From: Paenibacillus donghaensis
GTDB taxonomy: Bacteria; Bacillota; Bacilli; Paenibacillales; Paenibacillaceae
NCBI RefSeq assembly: GCF_002192415.1
Contig: NZ_CP021780.1
Span: 2,604,001 to 2,668,000 of the forward strand
Length of the DNA stretch: 64,000 nt
Direction of reading: 5' to 3'
The notes beneath the pieces are model-generated. The model was not told where the DNA came from, ran no database searches, and worked only from the letters and a program-made list of their open reading frames with translations. Shown here piece after piece: positions 8,647-16,119 of the stretch; within the stretch, counting starts at the first letter, position 1; every line of letters starts with the position of its first letter. A program made the translations under genes and the position numbers.

Positions 8647-11600
8647 TTACTTCAGGTAGGTTCCCGTTTCTCCAATTCCGCCGCGGCCGTTTAATACATA
8701 CACTCTTGCATTTCCTTTGCCGGAGCATGTCAGGGTGATCGTGCCGTTAGTAACGGTTTTGGAATCGCCGGTCACCGCATCCACGTAAGTTCCATTCGGA
8801 ATTCCAGTAAAAGTCGCATTCCCCGAAATTGTAACCAATGCAAAGCTGTCAATGCCTTTGGCGCTGTCGGTATATCTTCTCTTAAACGCCAGGTTGCCCG
8901 TTACATTCTCTGTAGAATACTGACCTTTCTGCAGAGCAGGAACTGCTCTTCTGATTAAATTGAGCTGTCTGATATGTTTGGCCAGAGGATAGTTGAGCGA
9001 ATCCGCAAGTGTGCCGGTAGCATTGGTGTATCTGCCGTAATCTTGTACCGTAACACTGCCCTCAATGTGATCGCCATAGTAAGCACGGCCTGTTGTGCTA
9101 AGCGGTGCGTTTGGACCTACATCGATGACGGCCCCCTTTTGGAATTCGATTTCAGAACCATAGAAGATGGCGGGGATTCCCCGGAAAGTGAACATCAGAG
9201 CGAGATTCTCAGCCCAAGTATCCTGTGTACCCGCAAATCTCTGATTTTCCGGAGCCTGGTCAGGTGCATAGTCATGAGAGTCGATGTAGGTTACATTCCA
9301 GGTAGCATCGTTATAGTATTGGTCGCCGCTTCTCATACTGAATGCTTCCTGCGCTGTCTTGAATGCCCAATGCATTGGGAAATCAATCACATCCAGACCC
9401 GATTTCATCGAATAGTCAGGAGCATGATAGGTATTGCCGATTAAGTAAGCATTGTTCGAGGTTGGCTGTCCTGCTGTAGTAGAGTTGTCTGCCCACTCCT
9501 GTTCAACGGACGCTTTATTAGAAGCGTAATCATTTGTGACATCGCCTGGATACGATTTCGAAGATTTCCAAGTATAAAATGGCGTCGAAATTGCCGGAAT
9601 CCCGCTGTTCCAAACATCTCTGTAGCGGGTGGCTACTTCACCAAAGATAAAGAAGTCTGAGCCGCCTCTTGTCTTCCAGGCAGGAACAAAGTATTTATTG
9701 AAAATATACCGGCTCACATGCTTCACTGTATCGACACGGAAAGCATCAACACCCATATCAATATATTGGTTATAGGTGTCAATCAGATATTGGTCAACTG
9801 CAGGATTTTCCGTGTTGAGGTCCACGCAGTCTCCTGCAATCTGTCCTGTTTGTACGGTATAAGATTCCCAGGAAAGACTTTTCTCTGTATGGTAAATGTT
9901 ATTGTTCGTCTCAGCTGTCTTCATTAAGGCAAGTCTTGCCTGATATTGCTGGTCGGGTGTCATGGAATCATAGTTTGACGGCAGCTTATCCGTTATTTTG
10001 AGCATGTTGTTAACGGTGTCCGGCTTGGTCTCATCTTTCTTGAACATGGGGAACAAATTCTCTTCACCGAAATTACCGGTATGATTGACGACGATATCCT
10101 GAATAACCTTCAGCCCCTTGGCATGGGCCGCATGGATCAACTCCTGATAGGAAGCGCCTGCCGATTCATACCTTGGGTCTACTTTGGCAAAATTGATAGC
10201 GTGATAACCATGATAATCATAACCGCTCGCATTCTCCACAACAGGTGTAATCCAGATGGCGCTGAATCCGAGGGCTTTGATGTAATCAAGCTTTTGAATC
10301 AGCCCTTTGAAATCCCCTCTCCAAGCTGGGTCCGATTCCGGATTTCTCGCCTTGTTGTCATCCCATGCACGCACGTTGTTGCTCGGATCACCATCATAGA
10401 ACCGGGAAGTGATCACGAAGTAGATGCTGTCTTCCCGGAAATCGCCCGACTTCCCGATGTTGTAGATAAAATTCTGTGTAGTTTGATTGCCGGCGCCGTC
10501 TATAACAAGAAATTTCAAAGTCGTAGTCTTGGAAATAAGAATGGACGGACCGGTTAAGCCAGCCATTGCATTGCCAGCGATATAGACTTTAGAGCTGGTA
10601 GATGGTTCCTTACCATCATCGGTGTAGTAGGCCGTAGTAGTTGCCGCCTTGTTATCTTTCAGTTTGAAGGATACGGTAACTGAGGACTCCGAATTCCCAG
10701 CAGGCAAATTCGCAGTGATTACCGGAGCTTGCAGATCGGCGTTCAGGTCAATCACATAAGCGAATGAGGCGACATCTCCCGCTTGACCAAGTAAGTTAAC
10801 ACCAAAGGCCTTGATGTTCAATGAGGAAGCTACCTGGATGGGCGAGGTATACAAGGTCGATGATGTCGTAGGTGTCGAGCCATCTGTCGTATAGTAAATT
10901 TTATCGTCGCTGTTGGTACTGGAAAGCCTCACCGTTTGGATTGAATCGTATGTTTTCGGCAGAGGGGAGACGGAAATTAGCGGAATTTTGGGCCTTTCCG
11001 GGTTGGCATCATACCACACGTTATCCGTATAATACCAGCCCTCTTTCACAGTTCGGGACAAGTCGGTCGTCTGTTTGCCGCTGCCGTCATTAAAGATGAG
11101 GCTTGCGCCAGTGGCTTCGGGAATGGTATAGCTGTACCAGTCGTTGCCGTCCGACTTCATCAGGATTCCCGGCCAGGCTCCGCTTATCGGAACGGTTGCA
11201 GGACTCAGACTCCAGTAATGAATTCGGAGCGCTGAGTTCCAGTTTGAGGGTTTCTTAACATGAACCGTTAACCCGGTTGGCGTCGAAGTAGGTGTTGCGG
11301 TAGCTGTAGGTGTTGCGGTAGCTGTAGGTGTTACGGTAGCTGTAGGTGTTACGGTAGCTGTAGGTGTTACGGTAGCTGTAGGTGTTGCGGTAGCTGTGGG
11401 TGTTGCGGTAGCTGTAGGTGTTGCGGTAGCTGTGGGTGTTGCGGTAGCTGTGGGTGTTGCCGATGCCGTTGGTGATGGAGTAGCTCCACCCGGTGAGACG
11501 GTCACATAGTCGATATTAATATTTCCGCTGTCAGTTGAGTCGTATTTGTAGGCAATGGTATTATTCCCCACCTGTAAGGAGAGTGTTTCTGTTTGGTCAC

Positions 11601-12207
11601 CCCATGTATCCCAATTCGCCAACGTTGCCAATGTTGTCTGTTTTACATTTGTTCCATTGACGTAAATGGAGACCTTCTTGGCGCTGCCAGTCCCATTCGC
11701 ATAGTGGAGAGTGGCATTATAATCAGCTTGACCGGAAGACTGAACGTTGAAAGTTGTAGTTGCTCCGGACGCTGTGTATCCATCAACAAAACCGGTTCCC
11801 GAATATCCAGTGTGATTCGTATTTACCTTTGCGCCTCCTGATAAGGCTGCGCTTTCGGCTTCGTATTTCCCGGCAACCGGAATAACGGCCGTCCAGTTTT
11901 TCCCGCCATTGCTATCCCAGTAATCCGTTGGAGCCGTAATGTGATAACAATATATTAATGTGGTGCCCTCTGGGACATCGATGTTCGCTGTAAACGTGGT
12001 CCCATTCTTGGACATGGCCGTGTCCGTAATATTTGTCCAGTTATTCGAGGACCAATGCAGTGTCACAGCAGTTGCTGTGGAATTTGTATAGGTGACCGTA
12101 TAATTTGTGTTGCTGGCCGAAGCCCCGCCGGATAACCCGAGCAAGCTAAAGCATAGCGCAAAAATGATCACCCAAGAAACAAAACGCCTAGTTTTTTTCT
12201 GTACCAA
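8647..12207 (-). CDS. Secreted multi-domain GH13 alpha-amylase-type enzyme with carbohydrate-binding modules
   Basis: This is an extracellular starch-degrading enzyme of 1186 residues. The start is TTG (12205-12207), with AGGAGG 8 nt upstream. Order of parts: signal peptide (1-32, cleavage near GGASAS); an N-terminal starch-binding-like beta module (33-110, Trp-rich); a CBM6/35-like module opening with AESAALSGG (about 112-243); a Thr-Pro linker with nine TAT[A/V]TP units; a CBM26-like module (about 315-400); two chitobiase-C-like modules with YYTTDGSTPTTSS (405-575); and the GH13 barrel (about 585-1100). The catalytic regions are DAFRVDTVKH (nucleophile Asp near 823), FIFGEVAT (acid/base Glu near 855) and YIDSHDY (third Asp near 975). 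It is monocistronic, with two cre-like sites upstream. The exact product specificity is not decidable by eye. Confidence 0.93.
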   Translation of the reverse strand: MVQKKTRRFVSWVIIFALCFSLLGLSGGASASNTNYTVTYTNSTATAVTLHWSSNNWTNITDTAMSKNGTTFTANIDVPEGTTLIYCYHITAPTDYWDSNGGKNWTAVIPVAGKYEAESAALSGGAKVNTNHTGYSGTGFVDGYTASGATTTFNVQSSGQADYNATLHYANGTGSAKKVSIYVNGTNVKQTTLATLANWDTWGDQTETLSLQVGNNTIAYKYDSTDSGNINIDYVTVSPGGATPSPTASATPTATATPTATATPTATATPTATATPTATVTPTATVTPTATVTPTATATPTATATPTSTPTGLTVHVKKPSNWNSALRIHYWSLSPATVPISGAWPGILMKSDGNDWYSYTIPEATGASLIFNDGSGKQTTDLSRTVKEGWYYTDNVWYDANPERPKIPLISVSPLPKTYDSIQTVRLSSTNSDDKIYYTTDGSTPTTSSTLYTSPIQVASSLNIKAFGVNLLGQAGDVASFAYVIDLNADLQAPVITANLPAGNSESSVTVSFKLKDNKAATTTAYYTDDGKEPSTSSKVYIAGNAMAGLTGPSILISKTTTLKFLVIDGAGNQTTQNFIYNIGKSGDFREDSIYFVITSRFYDGDPSNNVRAWDDNKARNPESDPAWRGDFKGLIQKLDYIKALGFSAIWITPVVENASGYDYHGYHAINFAKVDPRYESAGASYQELIHAAHAKGLKVIQDIVVNHTGNFGEENLFPMFKKDETKPDTVNNMLKITDKLPSNYDSMTPDQQYQARLALMKTAETNNNIYHTEKSLSWESYTVQTGQIAGDCVDLNTENPAVDQYLIDTYNQYIDMGVDAFRVDTVKHVSRYIFNKYFVPAWKTRGGSDFFIFGEVATRYRDVWNSGIPAISTPFYTWKSSKSYPGDVTNDYASNKASVEQEWADNSTTAGQPTSNNAYLIGNTYHAPDYSMKSGLDVIDFPMHWAFKTAQEAFSMRSGDQYYNDATWNVTYIDSHDYAPDQAPENQRFAGTQDTWAENLALMFTFRGIPAIFYGSEIEFQKGAVIDVGPNAPLSTTGRAYYGDHIEGSVTVQDYGRYTNATGTLADSLNYPLAKHIRQLNLIRRAVPALQKGQYSTENVTGNLAFKRRYTDSAKGIDSFALVTISGNATFTGIPNGTYVDAVTGDSKTVTNGTITLTCSGKGNARVYVLNGRGGIGETGTYLK
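11291..11470 (-). repeat. 18-bp tandem repeat encoding the Thr-Pro linker of the amylase
   Basis: Nine consecutive 18-bp units (top-strand form GGTGTTGCGGTAGCTGTA, with A/G variants) run from 11291 to 11452, plus a degenerate tenth. They encode the hexapeptides TATATP and TATVTP. Copy number in such exact repeats can change by slippage, which would alter linker length without breaking the frame. Confidence 0.95.
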
Positions 12208-12245
12208 GTTAACAACCTCCTAATCATTTTTGTAGAATTACAGCG

Positions 12246-12259
12246 TGCAAACGTTTGCG
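12246..12259. promoter_or_regulatory. cre-like catabolite-control site 1, amylase leader
   Basis: TGCAAACGTTTGCG contains the perfect 12-bp palindrome GCAAACGTTTGC and fits the CcpA/LacI-family pattern TGNAANCGNTNNC. It lies about 40 nt upstream of the amylase start, in the expected leader, where a bound repressor could block transcription. Confidence 0.65.
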
Positions 12260-12339
12260 AAAAAAATAAAAAAAGAATAAATCTCCGATTATCTTGGATC
12301 CATTGATCACCCCCTCAGTATTTCATATAAAAATACACT

Positions 12340-12353
12340 TGTATGCGTTTACA
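12340..12353. promoter_or_regulatory. cre-like site 2, amylase promoter region
   Basis: TGTATGCGTTTACA has TGTA/TACA arms around CG, a second match to the cre pattern, 80 bp upstream of site 1. On the minus strand it overlaps a weak TTGTAA -35-like hexamer. Two such sites suggest repression by a preferred sugar or by a dedicated LacI-family regulator. The rest of 12208-12614 is AT-rich, with no other clear signal beyond the short open frame at 12538-12618. Confidence 0.5.
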
Positions 12354-12537
12354 ATTGAGATCGGAGGGAATTCATCATTACCATATAGATCCATATCCAA
12401 TGAATTTTCCCTTTTCATGATTATAGGCTGCAATCTTTTTTTGGTCAATGCATATTTTGGGCTATATTTCTAAATTTTTAGCTGTCTGATTACGTGAGTA
12501 CAATCGTTTTCACACACTAGTTGGTTTAGCCAGGTAA

Positions 12538-12618
12538 CTGGCGTCAGAATATAAAAAACACGCGTTTCATCAGCTTCGGCAGCAAATGATCGAGATGATA
12601 AGAAACGGAGAACTGTGA
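12538..12618 (+). pseudogene. Possible remnant of an antitoxin gene 3' end
   Basis: Directly after a TAA (12535-12537) the frame is open for 26 codons. It ends with a Gln/Arg/Met-rich stretch (LRQQMIEMIRNGEL) and a TGA at 12616-12618, and the next gene's ATG begins at 12618. That one-base overlap is the layout of toxin-antitoxin operons. No start codon with a ribosome site and no DNA-binding domain are present, so if it was an antitoxin its N-terminal part is gone. Chance remains possible. Confidence 0.3.
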
Positions 12619-12893
12619 TGCAGGTAGTCTGGACCAAACGTGCGGCTCAGAGCTTTTCCAAGATCGAAAGCATTCACTTCTCACCACAGGGAACAGCAGA
12701 GTATAAATTAAAGCAGTTCATGCGGATTGAAGAAAAGATTCTTCGGCCAGGAAAGTTGTTCCCGTCACGTAACTATAAGAACACTTACTATATTCGTCTT
12801 GACCGCTACATTGTTTCCTATGAGCCATCTGAGGATGGCTCATCCTACATAATAACGGCGTTTAAACATGGAAGACAGGATAGGTCATATTAG
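12618..12893 (+). CDS. RelE/ParE-family toxin-like protein, apparently without an intact antitoxin
   Basis: This is a 91-residue basic protein of the RelE/ParE fold class. It has an N-terminal VWTKRAAQSFSKIES helix, a central helix rich in Lys and Arg, a YIRLDRYIVSYE strand pair and the C-terminal strand with AFKHGRQDR, where family toxins place their active or target-binding residues. ATG 12618 with GGAG at 12607-12610 is preferred over GTG 12615. Most relatives are encoded with an antitoxin. Here only a short open remnant precedes it. A repeat unit starts directly after the stop codon. Whether it is still toxic cannot be told from sequence. Confidence 0.6.
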   Translation: MQVVWTKRAAQSFSKIESIHFSPQGTAEYKLKQFMRIEEKILRPGKLFPSRNYKNTYYIRLDRYIVSYEPSEDGSSYIITAFKHGRQDRSY

Positions 12894-12902
12894 ACCTCAT
12901 CA

Positions 12903-12940
12903 AATAAGCCTCTCTTCCGCTATAGGAAGAGAGGCTTATT
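12903..12940. terminator. Perfect 16-bp hairpin, probable bidirectional terminator
   Basis: AATAAGCCTCTCTTCC (12903-12918) pairs with GGAAGAGAGGCTTATT (12925-12940) across a 6-nt loop. A/T runs at both bases fit a terminator after the toxin-like gene. A diverged copy exists at 62145-62176, so the hairpin travels with the repeat unit. Confidence 0.65.
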
Positions 12941-12950
12941 CTCACATTTC

Positions 12951-13553
12951 GTTACTGCTTAGGATTCAGCCAGGATTTAGAGTGTTGCCCTGGAACCTTC
13001 GGTGGAATTAGATGCGAAACTGGTTACTACTTAGGACCCTGCGACACTCCAAGCCCTTGAACTAGGTAACCTGCATTCTAGCGGACCGTATAGCCCCTAT
13101 TTCCTCCTATCAGCGATCTTTTGACGTCTTACGGACCGTATAGCCCCTAAGTCGTCAAAACAGGCTCAAAAGCGAGGGTTTTCTGTGATATAGAGGCTCC
13201 TGGGTCCGTTAATCCTGCAAAACGGCCTATGTACAGCAAATAGAGGCTCCTGAGTCCGCAACCGTCTGAAATCGAAGCGAGGGTTACGAGCGAAGAGGGC
13301 TAGGGGACCTAAGTAGTAACCGTAACTGCAACTAATTTCAGCCGAAACGCCCATTATAAGGATAATAAGTGCAAATCTGCAACTAAATTCGAGTAGAGCA
13401 AGCTTATTACGCTCAAAATCCTAAATTAGGTGTGTTTTCGCAAAGGGGCAACCGCTGATTTTGGTTTTGAGCCGAAATTAAATGCACTTTTGCATCTAAT
13501 TTCTCTGGAAGCACCCACATAGCCTTCTACATCAGAGAGAACTAAGTAATAAC
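12951..13553. repeat. Possible outer inverted-repeat element enclosing the 300-bp element
   Basis: GTTACTGCTTAGG (12951-12963) and CTAAGTAATAAC (13542-13553) are imperfect inverted copies of the same terminus that bounds the inner element. They are about 600 bp apart. The second island shows a similar spacing at 61527-62124. This may be a decayed larger family member into which the inner copy inserted. The content right of 13380 is not shared with the second island. Confidence 0.35.
13022..13321. mobile_element. 300-bp MITE-like element, copy A
   Basis: The ends are perfect 14-bp inverted repeats: GGTTACTACTTAGG (13022-13035) and CCTAAGTAGTAACC (13308-13321). Flanks GAAACT (13016-13021) and GTAACT (13322-13327) look like a 6-bp target duplication with one mismatch. 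No credible reading frame lies inside; the 62-codon minus-strand frame at 13166-13354 crosses the boundary. Internally it holds two copies of CGGACCGTATAGCCCCTA and two related motifs in the opposite sense, so the centre can fold back. A near-identical copy is at 61723-62005. The non-coding size and terminal repeats fit a non-autonomous element moved by a transposase encoded elsewhere. Confidence 0.85.
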
Positions 13554-13610
13554 TAGAATTGCAGGCATATTGGGCAGCAGGTGACTATCATGGGCAGAGG
13601 AGCATGGCCG
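13322..13610. other. Intergenic stretch with quasi-palindromic AATTAGATGC-type motifs
   Basis: No gene is supported. Besides the R half of the repeat, 13470-13505 holds a quasi-palindrome, GAAATTAAATGCA then TGCATCTAATTTC. It resembles the AATTAGATGC/GCAACTAATT motif at the L-R junction. These look like one family of short hairpins scattered in the island. CTAAGTAATAAC at 13542-13553 is a terminus-like sequence. Confidence 0.6.
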
Positions 13611-13732
13611 GGTAAGAACCTCTGAAGCTTAGGACCCTACGACATTCGAAGCACCTGAACTATAGGCAACCAACGGTGTTGGATCAGAAGGCGGCGAGTA
13701 ACACAGAAGGAAAGGGAACCTAATCAGTAACC
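13611..13732. repeat. Degenerate, internally deleted copy of the 300-bp element
   Basis: Bases 13630-13671 match the left part of copy A from TTAGGACCCTGCGACACT onward with scattered changes and small gaps (here TTAGGACCCTACGACATT). Bases 13714-13732 (GGGAACCTAATCAGTAACC) match the right end. The middle is replaced by about 40 unrelated bases. The size, about 122 bp, suggests an old deletion derivative lying 290 bp from copy A. Confidence 0.65.
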
Positions 13733-13896
13733 CTAAAACGCAGCAGAGGATCAAAGAACAGAGCCGTATGCGATGATTGCATGTACAGATATATGCAGAT
13801 CTGTTGCAGGCCCGGCCCATGTCACTCGACATGGATTATTGCTGAAATATAAGAAATTATATGTTCTACACTATAATTCATCCTTCTATTTCTCGC
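13733..13896. other. Gene-free stretch with a small hairpin
   Basis: No coding region is supported. The only structure seen is CATGTC (13818-13823) facing GACATG (13828-13833) around a 4-nt loop, with no T-run after it. The sequence then becomes AT-rich towards the next structured repeat. Confidence 0.5.
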
Positions 13897-13976
13897 AGAA
13901 ACGGATGCCTGAAAGCGATACGTAGTATCGCTGCTTCGGAAGCATACGCTTCGCAGAGGACGGCGAAGCCGTTTCT
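13897..13976. repeat. 80-bp structured intergenic element
   Basis: Outer arms AGAAACGG (13897-13904) and CCGTTTCT (13969-13976) enclose a perfect inner hairpin, GCGATAC-gta-GTATCGC (13915-13931). A second imperfect GAAGC/GCTTC hairpin follows. The nested stems resemble a multi-branched repeat of the kind dispersed in Firmicute intergenic DNA. No second copy is in this window. From 13977 to 14095 I see only an imperfect CCCATCCTA/TAGGACGGG pairing. Confidence 0.5.
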
Positions 13977-14095
13977 TCTTATTGCCTGGAGATAAAGTCT
14001 GCCGTTAACAACACGGTACAGCTAGTTGAAAAACCGTCACCCATCCTAGGTACAGATTATAGGACGGGAAAATAAGAAAGAAAACAAAAAAACTA

Positions 14096-14150
14096 TTGCA
14101 TATATGTTTACTGGGGATTATATTTAATGGTATAAGGTCTAGACCATATA
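14096..14150 (+). promoter_or_regulatory. Promoter and palindromic operator of the GntR-led peptide operon
   Basis: TTGCAT (14096-14101) and TATATT (14119-14124) are 17 bp apart. Seven bases later a 20-bp palindrome (14131-14150) has the perfect core GGTCTAGACC (14136-14145) and TATA arms, with a single mismatched pair. It sits at the expected transcription start, where a bound GntR-family dimer would block its own transcription. The G-GT-n-AC-C character suits FadR-subfamily regulators, which fits the encoded FCD protein. Confidence 0.7.
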
Positions 14151-14168
14151 TAGATCGGAGTGTATGAA

Positions 14169-14915
14169 ATGTCGAGTGAATCCCATTTGCGGTTCGAGAA
14201 AGTGACCGCCAAGAAGGTGAGTGAGTTCATCCGGGAGCAGCTGGAGGAAGCGATTATTCTAAAAGAATTGCTCAGTGAAGAGCGGCTCCCCACCGAACGG
14301 GAATTGGCCGAAATCTTCAATGTCAGCCGGATTACCGTGCGCGAAGCACTCTCTGAGCTGGAGAGCAAAGGCTTGATCGAGAAGCGTGTGGGAGCGAAGG
14401 GCGGCACCTTCGTGCTGCCGGTTACAGCCAATTCCCACAAGCGCACACGGACAGAGATCAAGCGCGATTGGGAACTGATGCTGAAAGTGTTCGAATACCG
14501 GACGATCATCGAGCCGGAAGGCGCTTTTCTCGCTGCTGAGCGGATCACCGCAGGCGAACTTGAGCTTCTTCGGAGCTATCTGGACAAGAGCATGGAGCCG
14601 GATTGCACACGGGAATGGTTCCGGGCGTTGGATGTGAAGTTTCACCTGACGATTGCGAAGGCATCGGGCAATCCGTATTATGAAGCAGCCGTCCGGCAGA
14701 TCCGCACCAAGATTAACCCGGCGCTGGATCTGATGCCGTACGACGAAGAAATCCGGTCGCTGAATTATGGAATACATATGGAGATTCTTGCAGCGCTGCA
14801 ATCACATGACCGGGAGTTGTCCCGGGACATGATGAGCCGCCATATCGGCAATTCGGCACATGCGATTTATGCCAGATTAATAGCTGTAGATGAGGAAGGG
14901 GACAGTCATTCATGA
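14169..14915 (+). CDS. GntR-family regulator, FadR/FCD subfamily
   Basis: This is a transcription factor of 248 residues from ATG 14169 (GGAG 8 nt upstream; GTG 14160 is the other option). The N-terminal winged helix-turn-helix shows LPTERELAEIFNVSRITVREAL, and the wing ends with GGTFVLP. The C-terminal FCD domain has FEYRTIIEPEGAFLAAER, D-KFH around residue 155 with a metal-ligand-type Asp and His, and a late SRHIGNSAHAI. FCD domains bind small carboxylates or amino acids. Its stop overlaps the hydrolase start by 4 nt, and a palindrome lies at its promoter, so it probably represses this operon until a peptide or amino-acid product appears. Confidence 0.9.
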   Translation: MSSESHLRFEKVTAKKVSEFIREQLEEAIILKELLSEERLPTERELAEIFNVSRITVREALSELESKGLIEKRVGAKGGTFVLPVTANSHKRTRTEIKRDWELMLKVFEYRTIIEPEGAFLAAERITAGELELLRSYLDKSMEPDCTREWFRALDVKFHLTIAKASGNPYYEAAVRQIRTKINPALDLMPYDEEIRSLNYGIHMEILAALQSHDRELSRDMMSRHIGNSAHAIYARLIAVDEEGDSHS

Positions 14916-16096
14916 ACATCAGCGGACTACTCGCAGCAGCACGGCCGCTCCAAGAGCAGCTGAGTGCATGGCGCAGAGATTTTCACCGTCATCCCGAGAT
15001 CGGCTATGAGGAGGTGCGGACCTCGGCCATAGTAGCAGCTCACCTTAGATGTCTGGGGCTGGAAGTGACCACAGGTGTGGGACGTACCGGAGTAGTCGGA
15101 CTCTTAAGAGGGGAGACACCAGGACCGACGATAGGCCTGCGGGCAGATATGGATGCTCTCCCGATTCAGGATCAGAAGAGCGTGCCGTATGCTTCGGAGG
15201 TGGCGGACAAGGCCCATTTATGCGGGCATGATGCGCATACCGCCATTCTGATGGGGGCGGCACAGCTGCTGGCAGGACTTGGACGGCCGAAGACAGGTAA
15301 TATTAAATTTGTCTTTCAGCCGGCAGAAGAAGGACTGGCAGGAGCGCGCGAAATGATTAAGGATGGCGTACTGGAGAATCCCAAGGTAGATGCGATGGCC
15401 GGACTGCACATGTTCCCGGGTCTGGATACAGGGACCTTCGGCGTCTCCAAGGGAGTAGCGTTTGCTTCGGCGGACAGCCTGACCATCAAGATCCTCGGCA
15501 AGGGTGGACATGCCGCCCGCCCACAGGAAGGCGTGGATGCCATTGCGGTATCTGCCCAAGTGATCTCGGCGCTCCAGAATATCCCGAGCCGGATGATTGA
15601 TCCGCTGGAGCCGGTCGTGATTACCATCGGCAAAATCAGCGGCGGCTACATGGGCGCAGCGCTGGCCCCGGAAGTTGAGATGATAGGTACGGTACGCACC
15701 TTGTCCGCAGGCGTCCGTTCCCAAATGCCGGCCCTTATTGAGCGGGTGGTCTCCGGCGTATGCAGTTCCTTCGGAGCAGGTTATGAACTGAGCTATGGCA
15801 CAGGCTATCCGATCGTGCTGAACGATGAGGCCATGGTGGACCTGATGACACAGACCAGTGAGCAGCTGCTGGGCGGAAAGGTATGGAATGACATTAAGCC
15901 GTCCACGGGCGGCGAAGACTTTGCTTTTTACTGCGAACAGGTTCCGGGGGTATTCTTTCGACTGGGATCCGGGAGTGCTGACGAGAGTACCCGTTATCCG
16001 CTGCACCATCCGAAGTTTGATCTGGATGAAACGACGCTCCCTTACGGGGTCGCGATGTTGTCGGCGCTGGCTTTGAATTTTGTGAACCGAGCATAG
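14912..16096 (+). CDS. M20D family amidohydrolase/carboxypeptidase (hippurate hydrolase-like)
   Basis: This is a zinc-dependent aminoacylase/carboxypeptidase relative, 394 residues and full length. Family landmarks in order: WRRDFHRHPEIGYEE (residue 20 on), LRADMDALPI, the metal-binding CGHDAHTAILMGAA, FQPAEEG, the dimerisation-domain GKGGHAARPQEGVDAI, and a C-terminal GGEDFAFYCEQVPG. It would cleave N-acyl amino acids or the C-terminal residue of peptides in the cytoplasm. It starts within the regulator's stop codon (ATGA). It is followed by a complete peptide importer, so it probably acts on what that importer brings in. Confidence 0.93.
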   Translation: MNISGLLAAARPLQEQLSAWRRDFHRHPEIGYEEVRTSAIVAAHLRCLGLEVTTGVGRTGVVGLLRGETPGPTIGLRADMDALPIQDQKSVPYASEVADKAHLCGHDAHTAILMGAAQLLAGLGRPKTGNIKFVFQPAEEGLAGAREMIKDGVLENPKVDAMAGLHMFPGLDTGTFGVSKGVAFASADSLTIKILGKGGHAARPQEGVDAIAVSAQVISALQNIPSRMIDPLEPVVITIGKISGGYMGAALAPEVEMIGTVRTLSAGVRSQMPALIERVVSGVCSSFGAGYELSYGTGYPIVLNDEAMVDLMTQTSEQLLGGKVWNDIKPSTGGEDFAFYCEQVPGVFFRLGSGSADESTRYPLHHPKFDLDETTLPYGVAMLSALALNFVNRA

Positions 16097-16119
16097 AACA
16101 GATATAAGGAGTGGAAGAG

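Larger units (their letters stand above)
12894..13380 (+). repeat. Composite intergenic unit (L and R halves) split by an inserted 300-bp element
   Basis: L (12894-13021) and R (about 13328-13380) recur as one uninterrupted reverse-complement block at 62006-62184. Joining L directly to R there recreates the sequence around GATGCGAAACTGCAACTAAT. Here the two halves are separated by the element at 13022-13321. L contains the hairpin at 12903-12940 and a terminus-like GTTACTGCTTAGG at 12951-12963. The unit begins immediately after the toxin-like gene's stop codon. Confidence 0.8.

Noticed and set aside
8503..8694. 63-codon frame after the amidohydrolase
   Set aside because: It runs through the terminator hairpin and into the end of the opposite amylase gene.
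11291..11470. Regular short repeats that could suggest a CRISPR array
   Set aside because: Units are directly adjacent without spacers, keep the reading frame and encode a Thr-Pro linker.
13166..13354. 62-codon minus-strand frame in the repeat island
   Set aside because: It crosses the boundary of the MITE-like element, has no ribosome site and no coding character.
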